Source of the DNA: Dyadobacter chenwenxiniae
GTDB taxonomy: Bacteria > Bacteroidota > Bacteroidia > Cytophagales > Spirosomataceae
NCBI RefSeq assembly: GCF_022869785.1
Contig: NZ_CP094997.1
Span: 868,001 to 932,000 of the forward strand
Reading direction: 5' to 3'
Length of the DNA stretch: 64,000 bases
Shown here: in pieces, positions 53,209 to 61,923 of the stretch
Layout of the letters: every line of letters starts with the position of its first letter
Position numbering within the stretch: the stretch's first letter is position 1
Program-made: the position numbers and the translations under genes
The notes under the pieces: generated by a model
What the model was told of the DNA's origin: nothing
The model's input: only the letters and a program-made list of their open reading frames with translations
Database searches by the model: none

Positions 53209-54367
53209 TCGTATCAACGCGGTAGAGCATAAGAACCTACAAACGGAACGACTGGTTTCACTGGATGCCTTGAGAGGGGTTGATATGTTCTGGATCATCG
53301 GAGGTGAGCACATTATTCATGCCCTTGCAGAACTGACCGGATGGCCGGTGATGAACTGGCTGTCTGCTCAAATGCATCATACCATATGGAATGGCTGTAC
53401 ATTTTACGACATGATCTTTCCGCTTTTCCTTTTCATTTCGGGTGTATCCATGCCATTTTCATTCGGTAAAAAAGTTGCTGCAGCGGGTGTGGAAAATGCT
53501 TATGAGCTTCCATCAAAAGTTAAAAACCAAATTTATAAATCCATGGCCCGGAGGGCATTGATCCTGATTTTTCTTGGCCTGGTTGTCAATGGCTTGTTTA
53601 AATTTAACGGTTTGGAAAACACACGGTTTGCAAGCGTATTGGGCAGAATAGGTATTGCCTGGTTTTTTGCCGGAATGATTTATCTCAATTGCAGCCTGGT
53701 TAAACAAATTCAATGGTTCTTGGTAATCCTGATCAGTTACTGGCTGGCGATGGCTTACATTCCTGTACCTGGTTTTGGAGCGGGTGACCTGTCGATGGAA
53801 GGGTCGCTGGAATCCTGTATTGACCGGCTTTTATTGCCAGGAAGGCTCCATAGTAAAGTACACGACCCGGAAGGGATCCTTTCAACTATTCCTGCCATCG
53901 CGACAGGGTTGCTTGGAATTTTCACGGGGACATTTGTGAAAAAGAAAAATTATGAACCGCTGAAAAGTGTTTATTTGATGCTTCTCACTGCACTTGGACT
54001 GATGTTGATCGGACTGGTGTGGGATATGATCTTCCCCATCAACAAGCGTCTTTGGAGCAGCTCATTTGTGCTTTTTGCAGGCGGCTGGAGTGTTGCATTT
54101 TTTGCGCTGTTCTATTTGGTCATCGATGTGCTTGGTTTTGAAAAATGGACATTCCCATTCATTTTGATCGGTACAAATTCAATTGTGATTTATATGGCAG
54201 TCGAAGGCATTGTGAATTTTCAATATACGGCCAATTTTATTTTCGGCGGGTTGATTAATCTCGCTTCGGATCCTTTCAGTGATTTGTTAAAGGCTGTATC
54301 CGTTGTTTTGGTAGAATTGGTGTTCCTATATGTGCTGTTTAAGAACAAACTGTTTTTGAAAATTTAA
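53192..54367 (+). CDS. DUF5009/HGSNAT-like membrane acyltransferase
   Basis: 391 residues, about 10-11 membrane helices. N-terminal signature RLVSLDALRGVDMFWIIGGE, then HIIHALAELTGW, and CTFYDMIFPLFLFISGVSMP, as in heparan-alpha-glucosaminide N-acetyltransferase and its bacterial DUF5009 relatives; further ASVLGRIGIAWFFAGMIYLN, RLLLPGRLHSKVHDPEGILS, TIPAIATGLLGIFTGTFVKK. These carry an acetyl group from cytosolic acetyl-CoA to an amino sugar on the other side of the membrane, His being the carrier in the human enzyme. The 17-bp overlap with GH89 means coupled expression. Inferred role: N-acetylate terminal glucosamine so that GH89 can remove it. Confidence 0.88.
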   Translation: MTTKSNRINAVEHKNLQTERLVSLDALRGVDMFWIIGGEHIIHALAELTGWPVMNWLSAQMHHTIWNGCTFYDMIFPLFLFISGVSMPFSFGKKVAAAGVENAYELPSKVKNQIYKSMARRALILIFLGLVVNGLFKFNGLENTRFASVLGRIGIAWFFAGMIYLNCSLVKQIQWFLVILISYWLAMAYIPVPGFGAGDLSMEGSLESCIDRLLLPGRLHSKVHDPEGILSTIPAIATGLLGIFTGTFVKKKNYEPLKSVYLMLLTALGLMLIGLVWDMIFPINKRLWSSSFVLFAGGWSVAFFALFYLVIDVLGFEKWTFPFILIGTNSIVIYMAVEGIVNFQYTANFIFGGLINLASDPFSDLLKAVSVVLVELVFLYVLFKNKLFLKI

Positions 54368-54413
54368 TATAGTAGCCGTGTTTCAGTTCCTTGGCACTAA
54401 ACCGACTCACTAG

Positions 54414-54518
54414 AAGTTATGGTACAAAAGGCCGACGACACAGTGGGTCGAAACCTTGCCGATTGGTAATGGGCATATTGGTGCCATGATGCATCCAGGC
54501 TCACTATACTACCGCTAA
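54414..54518 (+). pseudogene. GH95 (alpha-fucosidase) N-terminal remnant
   Basis: A short open frame reads LWYKRPTTQWVETLPIGNGH, then IGAMMHPG and a TAA at 54516. LWYxxPAxxWxEALPxGNGxxGAM is the N-terminal signature of GH95 fucosidases. No start codon; an in-frame TAG lies just before. It follows the acyltransferase gene, so the locus once continued with a fucosidase. Confidence 0.8.
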
Positions 54519-56545
54519 GATAAGTCAGGAACGGTCAACTGAAATGCCGTTCCTGCTCCCGGTTCAGATTTGACAGTTATTTTACAGCCAATCGCCTTCG
54601 ACAGATCACGGATCAGGTGTAGCCCCAAACCCGTCTTCACACCGATCTCTGTGTCATCGTTGAACAACGCTCTCAATTGCTGCGCACTTGCGCCAGGGCC
54701 ATTGTCGGTAATGGTCAACATCACTTCCATGCCTTGCTCTTCCGCCTCCCACCGGATATGCGCATCCGGAACATTTTTTAGTGCTTTCACGGCATTGATA
54801 GTAAGATTTTGGAGAATGGTTTTCAAATAATCTTCATCCGAGACAACGACAAGTGCGCCAGGACTTGAAAAGCTGAATGCTACGTTCGGCTCGGCCGCAA
54901 AGAACTTTTCTATATATTCAAACAAACCCGACACCAGTACCGATTTTGCCTGTGGTTTGAAGTTGGTCATCTGTCCCTTGCTCCAAAGCAGCATCGACTC
55001 CATGTTCTCCAGCAGTCCCTCGACTGAGGCCGTGATACGTTTCTGGTGCATTTCTGCCAGCTGGGCTGTAAGCATGCCGGGTTCTTCCTTCTGGAGATGA
55101 AGGAAATTGATGAGATTCGCTATGGGGCTTCTCAGGTCATGACTCAAAATAGCAAAGAACCTTGCTTTCACCTTATTTGCCTCATCGAGCTCGGCATTCA
55201 GACGCAGAAGCTGAACATTTGCCCTTTTTCTGGAAAGGCTTTGCCTGTAAAAAAGTCCTCCTGCCAGCGTAAGCAGCAGCAGCCCAACTGCCAAACCCAG
55301 CCGCTGTTTCCGCTGATTTTCCAGCTCAAGCGCATTGATACGGATCTGCTTGTCCCGAAGCTCTATTTCCCGTTTGCCTTGGAGGCCCGCTATGCGGTTC
55401 TTATTTTCCTGTGAATAAAGTGAATCCTGCACATGCTGGTAAAGCCGGAAGTTGAGATATGCGTTCTTATAATCGCCGGTTTCGGCCTGGATTTCGGCAA
55501 GTGCCCCTGTAAAATGTGCACGGGAACTGATCTCTCCCGTTTGCTCGCTCAACCGGATAGCCTTTGTAAGATAAACTTTGGCAAGATCAGCAAGCTGGCT
55601 TCGCGAATAGCCGAGCTTTGAAAGAGAATCACTATGTGCAACCTCCTGGAAAGCAATTCCCATGCTCCCCACATTATGCACGGCCAGCAGGTGCATCGGA
55701 TTCACCTGGTTCCAAAGCTTTTCTGCCTTTAAGCCGTAGTCAAGCTTGGAGGCAAAGTCTTTCCCCGCCAGAATAGACATATTCGAATAAGCCTTGGCCA
55801 TGCCTTCCAGATCGCCGGATTTTTCCAGCAACGGAATCGCCTGGTCGTAATACAATTTCGCTTTTTGCGCCTCATTTATGTCTGTATAAATAGCCGCAAT
55901 TTTCGCAAAAGCATTTCCGACGTTTCTTTGATCATTACCGGATTGCCCATTTAAGTTTCCTTGATATAAACGGAGGCTTTTAAATCCAAAATCGAGCGCT
56001 TTGGAATAATTGGATTGAGAAAAGTAAATCTGGGAGATGTTGTCATAGCAAAGGGCCGTGAGATAGTCATCTTTCAGTTCCTCACTTATTTTTAATGCTT
56101 TGAAATAGTAATTGGCGGCTTTGGTGTCGTTGGATTTTAGGTTTTGCTCGGCGGCCCCCATGTTGTTCAGTAATGAAGCCATATTCACCTTGTCGTCTGC
56201 CTGACGGTGAATATCGTATGCTTTATTGTAAAAATACATGCAGGAATCATAGCTACCCTTGTCGCTATATGCACGTCCAATGTTTAAATTAAAAGCACCG
56301 ATCGCGCGTTTCCATTTTATTTTGTCAGCTAATTTCAGCCCTGCTTTGCTGTACACAAGTGCTTGCTCGACGTCAATGTAAAAGTACTCATCCGATATTT
56401 GCTTGAAGAGCCTCACTTTCAATGAATCGTTACGAACATTAGGGATCCGGGCGATCAGTGAATCCACCAGCTCCTTCCCCTGCTTCTGCCCAAAAGCATT
56501 GCATACGACCCCCAGCAGCAAGAAAAAAATGAAACGGGTTTTCAT
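54515..56545 (-). CDS. TPR sensor histidine kinase
   Basis: 676 residues. Signal peptide (FIFFLLLGVVCNAFGQ), about eight TPR repeats (~30-390; NLNIGRAYSDKGSYDSCMYF, NISQIYFSQSNYSKALDFGF), one membrane helix (~411-430, LGLAVGLLLLTLAGGLFY), a coiled coil and a HisKA/HATPase kinase: FFAILSHDLRSPIANL with His469, N-box ILQNLTINAVKAL, G1 TITDNGPGAS, G2 KTGLGLHLIRDL. It starts 7 bp after the LytTR regulator gene, with which it should form a two-component system. Signal unknown; its 3' end abuts the GH95 remnant. Confidence 0.94.
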   Translation of the reverse strand: MKTRFIFFLLLGVVCNAFGQKQGKELVDSLIARIPNVRNDSLKVRLFKQISDEYFYIDVEQALVYSKAGLKLADKIKWKRAIGAFNLNIGRAYSDKGSYDSCMYFYNKAYDIHRQADDKVNMASLLNNMGAAEQNLKSNDTKAANYYFKALKISEELKDDYLTALCYDNISQIYFSQSNYSKALDFGFKSLRLYQGNLNGQSGNDQRNVGNAFAKIAAIYTDINEAQKAKLYYDQAIPLLEKSGDLEGMAKAYSNMSILAGKDFASKLDYGLKAEKLWNQVNPMHLLAVHNVGSMGIAFQEVAHSDSLSKLGYSRSQLADLAKVYLTKAIRLSEQTGEISSRAHFTGALAEIQAETGDYKNAYLNFRLYQHVQDSLYSQENKNRIAGLQGKREIELRDKQIRINALELENQRKQRLGLAVGLLLLTLAGGLFYRQSLSRKRANVQLLRLNAELDEANKVKARFFAILSHDLRSPIANLINFLHLQKEEPGMLTAQLAEMHQKRITASVEGLLENMESMLLWSKGQMTNFKPQAKSVLVSGLFEYIEKFFAAEPNVAFSFSSPGALVVVSDEDYLKTILQNLTINAVKALKNVPDAHIRWEAEEQGMEVMLTITDNGPGASAQQLRALFNDDTEIGVKTGLGLHLIRDLSKAIGCKITVKSEPGAGTAFQLTVPDLS

Positions 56546-56552
56546 GGCTAGC

Positions 56553-57263
56553 TTATTTCAGATTGACCAGGACGTCCTTGTAGCTGCGACCAACGGGTAG
56601 TGAGATATTTTGCAAAAAAACTTCCTGAGAAGTAAACCGTTCAATGTAATGGCGCTGGACTGCGTAACTTCTGTGAATACGCACAAAAGACTGAAATGCA
56701 TTCTCAGTCAGCAGATTTCCGATCGAAGAAAGCACTGAGTATTTCTTGCCTGAGGTGACAATTCGCGTGTAATCTCTCAACGCTTCCAGGTACATAATAT
56801 CATGAAGATTCAACTTGATCTGCTCGTGCCCGTCCTTGATAAAGACTGTGTTGCTATTGCCAAGGCTATACTCGAACAAGTGCGCCTTTCTCTTTATATC
56901 AAAGTAATTCTGAACACGGGCCATACAGTGGTCGAAGCGTTCTTTTTTCAATGGCTTAACCATAAAGTCAAAAGCTTCCACCTCAAAACTATCAGCAGCA
57001 TAGTCGGGATATGCGGATATGAAAATGCAAACCGGGATCTTCATCATTTTTCTGCGGAATTCCAGGCCATTCAGATCGGGCATATCAATGTCACTAAGCA
57101 TGACATCAATTGGTATCTGATCCACAGAAGTAAGAGCCTGTGTGGCCGATGAAAAGACGCCGGCAACATTCAGAAATGGATATTTTTTTGCGTATGCCTG
57201 TGTCGTCAGACGGTCAATCTCGTCATCGTCGATGATGATGCAGGATAGTTGCGTTCCAGACAT
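56553..57263 (-). CDS. LytTR-family response regulator
   Basis: 236 residues. Receiver: IIIDDDEIDRL, phosphoacceptor Asp58 in VMLSDIDMPDLNG, IFISAYPDYAADSF, FMVKPLKKERF. LytTR domain (~135-235): VFIKDGHEQIKLNLHDIMYL, EALRDYTRIVTSGKKYSVLS, SFVRIHRSYAVQRHYIERFT, LPVGRSYKDVLVNL. First gene of the pair with the TPR kinase. Divergent from the secreted-protein operon starting at 57415, 151 bp away, a natural target. Confidence 0.95.
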   Translation of the reverse strand: MSGTQLSCIIIDDDEIDRLTTQAYAKKYPFLNVAGVFSSATQALTSVDQIPIDVMLSDIDMPDLNGLEFRRKMMKIPVCIFISAYPDYAADSFEVEAFDFMVKPLKKERFDHCMARVQNYFDIKRKAHLFEYSLGNSNTVFIKDGHEQIKLNLHDIMYLEALRDYTRIVTSGKKYSVLSSIGNLLTENAFQSFVRIHRSYAVQRHYIERFTSQEVFLQNISLPVGRSYKDVLVNLK

Positions 57264-57414
57264 TTTTTAGAGAGCCAGTTTTCAGTCTAAATATAGTGAA
57301 AACCGGTTGTTCGTCTATTTAAAATGCAGTTGGGCGATTCGTTGCGATTTGCAAATTCGCGATCATCTAGTTTTGACCTATCACAAGAAGATCACCAAAA
57401 CTGATGCACTTCAA

Positions 57415-57822
57415 ATGAAAAATCTCACATTTCTCTTCTTGATGGTATCGGGGGCCTTTACGGTATCCGGACAATCTCCGGTAGGTAACTGGAAAATGCT
57501 CTCACACCTGGCCACCTATGACGGAAAGACCTTCGACTCACATGCTGCCTTACTTAACCAGCGTCCCTGCGCATCCAAAATCGTCTATCGTATCACCTCA
57601 GACGGCAACTACCGCCTGGATGCGTCCTCTTCGGGCTGCGATGCAAGTTATGTTAATATCCAGCAGAGACTTTATTCAAAAAATGTGTGGAAAATAGATG
57701 GCTCAAAAATATTCATTGGCGGCAAAGAGGGCATCGGACATACGTATACGCTCACATTCTCGGGAGACAAAATGATTTGGAAAAGTGAGTATGGCGACGT
57801 CATCACATATCAAAACCTTTGA
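57415..57822 (+). CDS. Secreted lipocalin-like small protein
   Basis: 135 residues from the ATG at 57415 with signal peptide (LTFLFLMVSGAFTVSGQ). Then the lipocalin-like opening GNWKMLSHLATYDGKTFD, a Cys pair (RPCASKIVYRIT, SSGCDASY) and closing strands YTLTFSGDKMIWKSEYGDVI. The pattern (GxWxL/M ... DGxYxL ... W-strand) is that of lipocalin-like domain proteins of Bacteroidota. First of three genes separated by 6-7 bp. An in-frame extension to 57307 lies in the promoter region. Confidence 0.78.
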   Translation: MKNLTFLFLMVSGAFTVSGQSPVGNWKMLSHLATYDGKTFDSHAALLNQRPCASKIVYRITSDGNYRLDASSSGCDASYVNIQQRLYSKNVWKIDGSKIFIGGKEGIGHTYTLTFSGDKMIWKSEYGDVITYQNL

Positions 57823-57828
57823 AACACG

Positions 57829-58671
57829 ATGAAAAAACTACTATTTATCACCCTGCTTGGATTTATCGCATGTTCAAAGCCGGGCACTGATCCGGATAAT
57901 CCAGGTGGGCCTGATCCCGAACCAAACGGGGAACAAACAGGCACCGGCAAAGGAGAACCGGGAATTGTGGGCTTGTCGGGTATTGAGGCCTGGGACAAGC
58001 TTGCCGCAACAGAAAGAAACCGGATTAAAGCATGGAACACGGTATTCATGCATCAGTCGGTCGGTGGTGACCTGGAAGACGGTGCCGAAGCCAATGGATT
58101 TAAGTTTGAATATTTTGATCTCGCCGCTGCACCAAAAGGTCTGAGTGGTAACGTGTTCAGCGTGTCTAACGGCGATCCGATGGGTAAGATGGCAGAGTTT
58201 AAAAAGAATGTCATCGCCCACCAGGCGAGCGTAAAGATTGCCATTTTCAAATTCGGATACGCAGACATAAACGATACCAACCGGGAAGACGTAAAAGCAG
58301 CCTACAAAAAAATGATAGACGAACTGCGTACACAGGTTACCGGTATCCGTTTTGTCCATATCACCCCGCCGCTGATCTACATCGTAACCCGGGACGACGG
58401 CAATGCAGCCAAAATGAATGTCGCCCAATGGATGAAAGATACATTCAAGACCACAGACGTGATTTACGAACTGGAAGAGATCGAATCCAACAACGGCGCC
58501 TGCAAGTTGGGCAATGTGCTCACGATCTGTGACGAAAACCGTTCAACAGAAGCTTGTTCCAGCAAAAATCAGGGAGTAGACGCGGCAGAAGGGCAGGGAC
58601 ACCTTTGCGAAAAAGCCGCCACCCGGATCAGCAAAGCATTTTTAATGAGTATTTACAACGCAGGCAAATAA
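57829..58671 (+). CDS. Lipoprotein, possibly SGNH-hydrolase-like
   Basis: 280 residues. Lipoprotein signal (LLFITLLGFIACSKPG), a Pro/Gly/Glu linker (DPDNPGGPDPEPNGEQTGTG), then a domain starting WNTVFMHQSVGGDLEDGAE, going on IAIFKFGYADINDTNREDVK, AYKKMIDELRTQVTGIRFVH, ITPPLIYI. The alternation resembles SGNH/GDSL hydrolases (first strand with a small-residue nucleophile block, then a strand with Asn/Asp, then helix and HxTPP), but the usual GDSx is replaced by HQSVGG, so the assignment is tentative. The Cys-containing end (CKLGNVLTICDENR, EACSSKN) may form disulfides. Middle gene of the operon. Confidence 0.75.
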   Translation: MKKLLFITLLGFIACSKPGTDPDNPGGPDPEPNGEQTGTGKGEPGIVGLSGIEAWDKLAATERNRIKAWNTVFMHQSVGGDLEDGAEANGFKFEYFDLAAAPKGLSGNVFSVSNGDPMGKMAEFKKNVIAHQASVKIAIFKFGYADINDTNREDVKAAYKKMIDELRTQVTGIRFVHITPPLIYIVTRDDGNAAKMNVAQWMKDTFKTTDVIYELEEIESNNGACKLGNVLTICDENRSTEACSSKNQGVDAAEGQGHLCEKAATRISKAFLMSIYNAGK

Positions 58672-58678
58672 AGTAAAC

Positions 58679-59161
58679 ATGAAAAAGCTATTTTCTTATC
58701 TGATACTTTCCGGAATTGTATTCCTGAACATGGGGGCCGGCTGTAATAATAAGAGTGAAGATCCCGCACCTGATGAAAAATACGTTAAACTCCTTGTCGG
58801 AGGACGTTGGGATGTGTATAAAACCTATACTGAGTCGGAAAGTGATAAAATAACGCTTACCATTAAAGAAGGGGCTCTGGGCTATAAGTTTTATGCCGAC
58901 GGCAGTATGGACGGCTGCTCGCAGCAAACGTGCAGGAAACAGGGCCGGTGGAGCTATACGGTCAAGAGCGTGGCAGCGGGAACCGGAGAATTAACATTCT
59001 TCAACGACAACAAGGACATCGCCGCCGTGTACGGAGAAAAAACCGTTGGGCACCTGGAAATATTTGACGACAACGAATTTGGCTGGGTGATCACGGGCAA
59101 TCCATATATCGGAAGCACGGACTATAAAGTACTGAAATGGTGGATGAAAAGGAAGCCATGA
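58679..59161 (+). CDS. Lipocalin-like lipoprotein
   Basis: 160 residues. Lipoprotein signal (LILSGIVFLNMGAGCNNKSE), then KLLVGGRWDVYKTYTESESD, YKFYADGSMDGCSQQTCRKQ, GRWSYTVKSVAAGTGELTFF, WVITGNPYIGSTDYKVLKWW. The GxWxV ... F-x-x-DG ... GxWxY strand order is that of lipocalin-like/DUF5004-type lipoproteins. Last gene of the operon, 7 bp after the previous stop. Ligand unknown. Confidence 0.78.
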   Translation: MKKLFSYLILSGIVFLNMGAGCNNKSEDPAPDEKYVKLLVGGRWDVYKTYTESESDKITLTIKEGALGYKFYADGSMDGCSQQTCRKQGRWSYTVKSVAAGTGELTFFNDNKDIAAVYGEKTVGHLEIFDDNEFGWVITGNPYIGSTDYKVLKWWMKRKP

Positions 59162-59553
59162 TTTTAAGTAAGAACTGACCAGTGTTTACAAGAAGGAAGA
59201 AGTTAGTACGGGCTGCATTGCTATCTGTTAAGACATATTCTCGCTTGATGTAGTTTGTGAATCCTGCACAAATTTTGACTGCACACGGCCGAACTTCGCT
59301 GGCATCTTGATAATAGTGTTTCTTCGTTAGGTTTCACCTGAATCAAAAAATCCTCTCCATCAACATTGACCGATCGATCCAATACTCAAAACTTATCCAT
59401 CAAGAAAGGCCGAGTTCGGGCTTTGCCTACGGAACCATTTTCCATTGACTTTAACCAAGCATAGTTCCTCTTTTTATTATCAGAATTCATCCTGTCAATA
59501 TTTCATTGATATGTTAGTGTATAATTTTATATTGCATTCTTAAAAATTTCCAC
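59162..59553. other. Non-coding stretch, no gene seen
   Basis: No recognisable frame on either strand; possible decayed DNA. No strong hairpin behind the operon was found. Confidence 0.45.
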
Positions 59554-59691
59554 ATGATTCAAGATCCTAATGCTGGCAATATGATTCAAATGGTCAATGA
59601 GCTAATAAATCATCTCCCTGAACGAGGTAAAGTTGAAATTGTTCCGTTTTCCGATACGTCCCAATTTTTAATACCTAACGAATTGATCTAA
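59554..59691 (+). CDS. Possible 45-residue small protein, convergent with nucleotidyltransferase copy 2
   Basis: ATG at 59554 to TAA at 59691. It begins MIQDPNAGNMIQMVNELINH and goes on LPERGKVEIVPFSDTSQFLI, a coherent helix-then-strand composition. Its last 4 bp overlap the 3' end of the nucleotidyltransferase-HEPN gene from the other strand. Family unknown. It could be a remnant or a small partner. Confidence 0.4.
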   Translation: MIQDPNAGNMIQMVNELINHLPERGKVEIVPFSDTSQFLIPNELI

Positions 59692-60560
59692 TTTCGATCA
59701 ACGAATAGCCCAATCCGCTCCCTACAAATCCGCTCCGTCAAATCTCTCAACAACGCCACCCGACTCCCCAAATACTCCAACTCCGCCTTCTCAATCTTGT
59801 AATTCCTATTATACCTCGCATCAATATACGCCTTTTTAAGAAGCACAAACAGCCGCTTCTCCTCCTCGGTAGACATTGGAAAAACCGTCGCGAACTCTGC
59901 ATGTTGCTTAATGACGTGTTGCCCTAAAATTTCAATGTCATGGATTCTCGGCTTGTAGTCGGTGAAAACAAGCAGTATCGCGGCATAGAATCTTTCTGTG
60001 GCTTGATGAAGTTCAAATGCAGCATTATTGTAGTAGGTTATCTTATTCTCTCCTTTTTGAAAGAAAAATTCAAAGGCTTCAAAAAAGTGGTTTGCGCTTT
60101 CAAACCAATGCTCAAATTGTTCCGTCGCTTTTTCGACTCTTTGCTCCGGATTAAGGTTTTTCGGTTCGGACAAGGAGAATTTTCCGGAATCAAAAAGCAT
60201 AATTCCTTCTTTCAGGATGTCGACAAAGAAATAGTAATTGCGCTCGATCTTGTCGTTCACAAAACCAATGCTGTGATAAATGATGCTCGTTCTTGTGATT
60301 TCATCATCGGCCATCAGTTCCTCATCCAGCTCACGCGACTTCTTAACTTGCTTTGCCGAATTTTTGTCTTTGGTGACGATCAGAATGTCAAAATCGCTTA
60401 CATACTCGTACTTCTCCTGGTAATCCTCGACCCAGTCACCCCGCGCATAGCTGCCGAAGAGAATGATCATTTCCGCCGGAACCTTTTCGATGATAATTTG
60501 GGTGATCTCTTTTAACTCGTCTTGCTTGTTTTGTGGGAGATGAGAGAGGGAGGTTTTCAT
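59688..60560 (-). CDS. Nucleotidyltransferase-HEPN fusion protein, copy 2
   Basis: 290 residues, clearly the paralogue of 36994-37845: the first ~150 residues are nearly identical (GSYARGDWVEDYQEKYEY, DFDILIVTKDKNSAKQVKK). The two differ most around residues 160-180, where this copy has FEFFFQKGENKITYYNNA against AYIQIEKTWYKEA, and after RERIG at the C-terminus. Nucleotidyltransferase residues GS, Asp56 and Asp58 are kept; the HEPN part (AAFELHQATERFYAAILLVF, YKPRIHDIEIL) likewise. The variable patch at the domain junction may set partner specificity. Role unknown; both copies are intact. Confidence 0.9.
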   Translation of the reverse strand: MKTSLSHLPQNKQDELKEITQIIIEKVPAEMIILFGSYARGDWVEDYQEKYEYVSDFDILIVTKDKNSAKQVKKSRELDEELMADDEITRTSIIYHSIGFVNDKIERNYYFFVDILKEGIMLFDSGKFSLSEPKNLNPEQRVEKATEQFEHWFESANHFFEAFEFFFQKGENKITYYNNAAFELHQATERFYAAILLVFTDYKPRIHDIEILGQHVIKQHAEFATVFPMSTEEEKRLFVLLKKAYIDARYNRNYKIEKAELEYLGSRVALLRDLTERICRERIGLFVDRN

Positions 60561-60611
60561 TCGTGTGTGGGGGTTTTTGAAATTTTGGTAAGATACAAAA
60601 TTTCAAAAACC
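60561..60611 (-). promoter_or_regulatory. Leader of copy 2 with a 16-bp perfect palindrome
   Basis: GGTTTTTGAAATTTTG (60572-60587) and CAAAATTTCAAAAACC (60596-60611) pair perfectly around an 8-nt loop. 60561-60600 is identical to the leader of copy 1. The palindrome may be an operator, a leader hairpin or the end of a mobile unit. In copy 1 only the left arm and part of the right remain. Confidence 0.75.
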
Positions 60612-60626
60612 TATTTACGACGTGCC

Positions 60627-60971
60627 CTACTGTTCAATTGCCATCGTCCGCACTTTTCCATTTTTAAAAGTGTAGACGTGAAATAACAGCGTGTCGCTTA
60701 AAATTTCACCTTCCACACTTTTTATGATCTGACGGACTTTGATCGCAATCCGTCCGTCCGGCTTCTTATCGAATGAAATCGGCTCGACCATAGGATCAAT
60801 CTGTTCCCATTGCCGCAGCCAGTAAGCACGCACTTCCTCGTGCCCGGACACATAGCCGCCCTCCCAGCCATTGGGCCAGCTTACGTCTGTATGCATATGC
60901 GCCAGAACTGCATCGATCCGACGAGCATTGAAATCCTGATAGAGCTGGCGGAGTAGTGTTTGATAATCCAT
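60627..60971 (-). CDS. SnoaL/NTF2-like protein
   Basis: 114 residues, intact NTF2-like fold: YQTLLRQLYQDFNARRIDAV, LAHMHTDVSWPNGWEGGYVS, GHEEVRAYWLRQWEQIDPMV, EPISFDKKPDGRIAIKVRQI, LLFHVYTFKNGKVRTMAIE. The layout DxxLxxMHxDVxWPNGxEGG is that of a small group annotated as ketosteroid-isomerase-like or SnoaL; the substrate is unknown. Divergent from the SDR gene, 165 bp apart, so likely part of the same regulated set. Confidence 0.87.
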   Translation of the reverse strand: MDYQTLLRQLYQDFNARRIDAVLAHMHTDVSWPNGWEGGYVSGHEEVRAYWLRQWEQIDPMVEPISFDKKPDGRIAIKVRQIIKSVEGEILSDTLLFHVYTFKNGKVRTMAIEQ

Positions 60972-61136
60972 AACATAGTTTGTTTCAAGATCCCGAAACT
61001 ACATATTGAATGATTATTCCAATCTCGGTAAACATTGAGATTTAATCGCAATTACCGACTACACATTTGGCGGTTCTGGCTACACTTTCGGCTATTCGTT
61101 TCCGGAATTTTGTATCGTAACATTCAACCATACGAT

Positions 61137-61877
61137 ATGATTAATGGAATTGAAAATAAAGTAATTGCCATCACCGGCGCAAGCAGCGGCATAGGTGAAG
61201 CCACGGCGGAGCTGCTGGCAGCAAAAGGAGCGAAAGTCGTTCTCGGTGCTCGCCGGGCAGATCTTTTAGCAACTCTAACTGAACGCATCCAAAAAGCAGG
61301 CGGCCAGGCGGTTTACCTGCAAATGGATGTTACTAAGCGGACAGAAGTCGCGTCCCTGGTACAATTGGCTTTGAATGAATTTGGCCGTTTAGATGTGATC
61401 ATTAACAATGCAGGTATCAGCCAGCTGCAATTACTGGAGGATGTAGATGTGGAAGGTTGGGAGCAAATGATCGATGTGAACCTGAAAGGAACGCTTTATG
61501 GCATTGCCGCCGCGTTGCCCGTTTTCAAAATGCAGGGTTCCGGACATATTATCAACATCATTTCGACAGCTGGCATTAGTATTGTGCCTACAATGGGCGT
61601 TTATGCGGCTACCAAAAATGCAGTTCGCACGGTCAGCGAAGCTTTGCGGCAAGAGTCAAAAGGCCGGTGGCGTGTGACCGGAATATCTCCCGGATTCGTG
61701 GATACGCCCTTCGCGGGCAAAATCAAGAATGAGGCTGTCCGGGATGCTGTGACGCAAAAAGCGAGCGAAATTGCTATCCCTGCCACGGCCATTGCAGAAG
61801 CGGTTGCCTACGCGATCGCGCAGCCGGATCAGGTGGATATCGGCGACATTGTGATCCGTCCGACTGTTCAGGATTAA
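61137..61877 (+). CDS. Short-chain dehydrogenase/reductase (classical SDR)
   Basis: 246 residues from the ATG at 61137 (an in-frame start at 61035 adds unrelated residues). Cofactor motif TGASSGIG (13-20), NNAG, active-site Ser in NIISTAGISIV, and YAATK with catalytic Tyr and Lys; GARR after beta-2 suggests NADP(H). C-terminal ISPGFVDTPFAG is typical. Cytoplasmic oxidoreductase of unknown substrate. It is followed 46 bp on by an AraC regulator, a very common Bacteroidota pair in which AraC controls the SDR. Confidence 0.94.
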   Translation: MINGIENKVIAITGASSGIGEATAELLAAKGAKVVLGARRADLLATLTERIQKAGGQAVYLQMDVTKRTEVASLVQLALNEFGRLDVIINNAGISQLQLLEDVDVEGWEQMIDVNLKGTLYGIAAALPVFKMQGSGHIINIISTAGISIVPTMGVYAATKNAVRTVSEALRQESKGRWRVTGISPGFVDTPFAGKIKNEAVRDAVTQKASEIAIPATAIAEAVAYAIAQPDQVDIGDIVIRPTVQD

Positions 61878-61923
61878 GTAGAAAGTTTTCAGATTGGTAT
61901 TTTCAAAAAAGAGGTATATAGAT

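Noticed and set aside
57874..58428. 184-codon frame antisense to the lipoprotein at 57829
   Set aside because: The plus-strand gene has a lipobox, operon spacing and consistent composition; the antisense frame has none.
59940..60515. 191-codon plus-strand frame opposite the nucleotidyltransferase-HEPN gene
   Set aside because: It lies fully antisense to a clear gene, and a similar antisense frame is seen opposite copy 1; it is a by-product of codon use.
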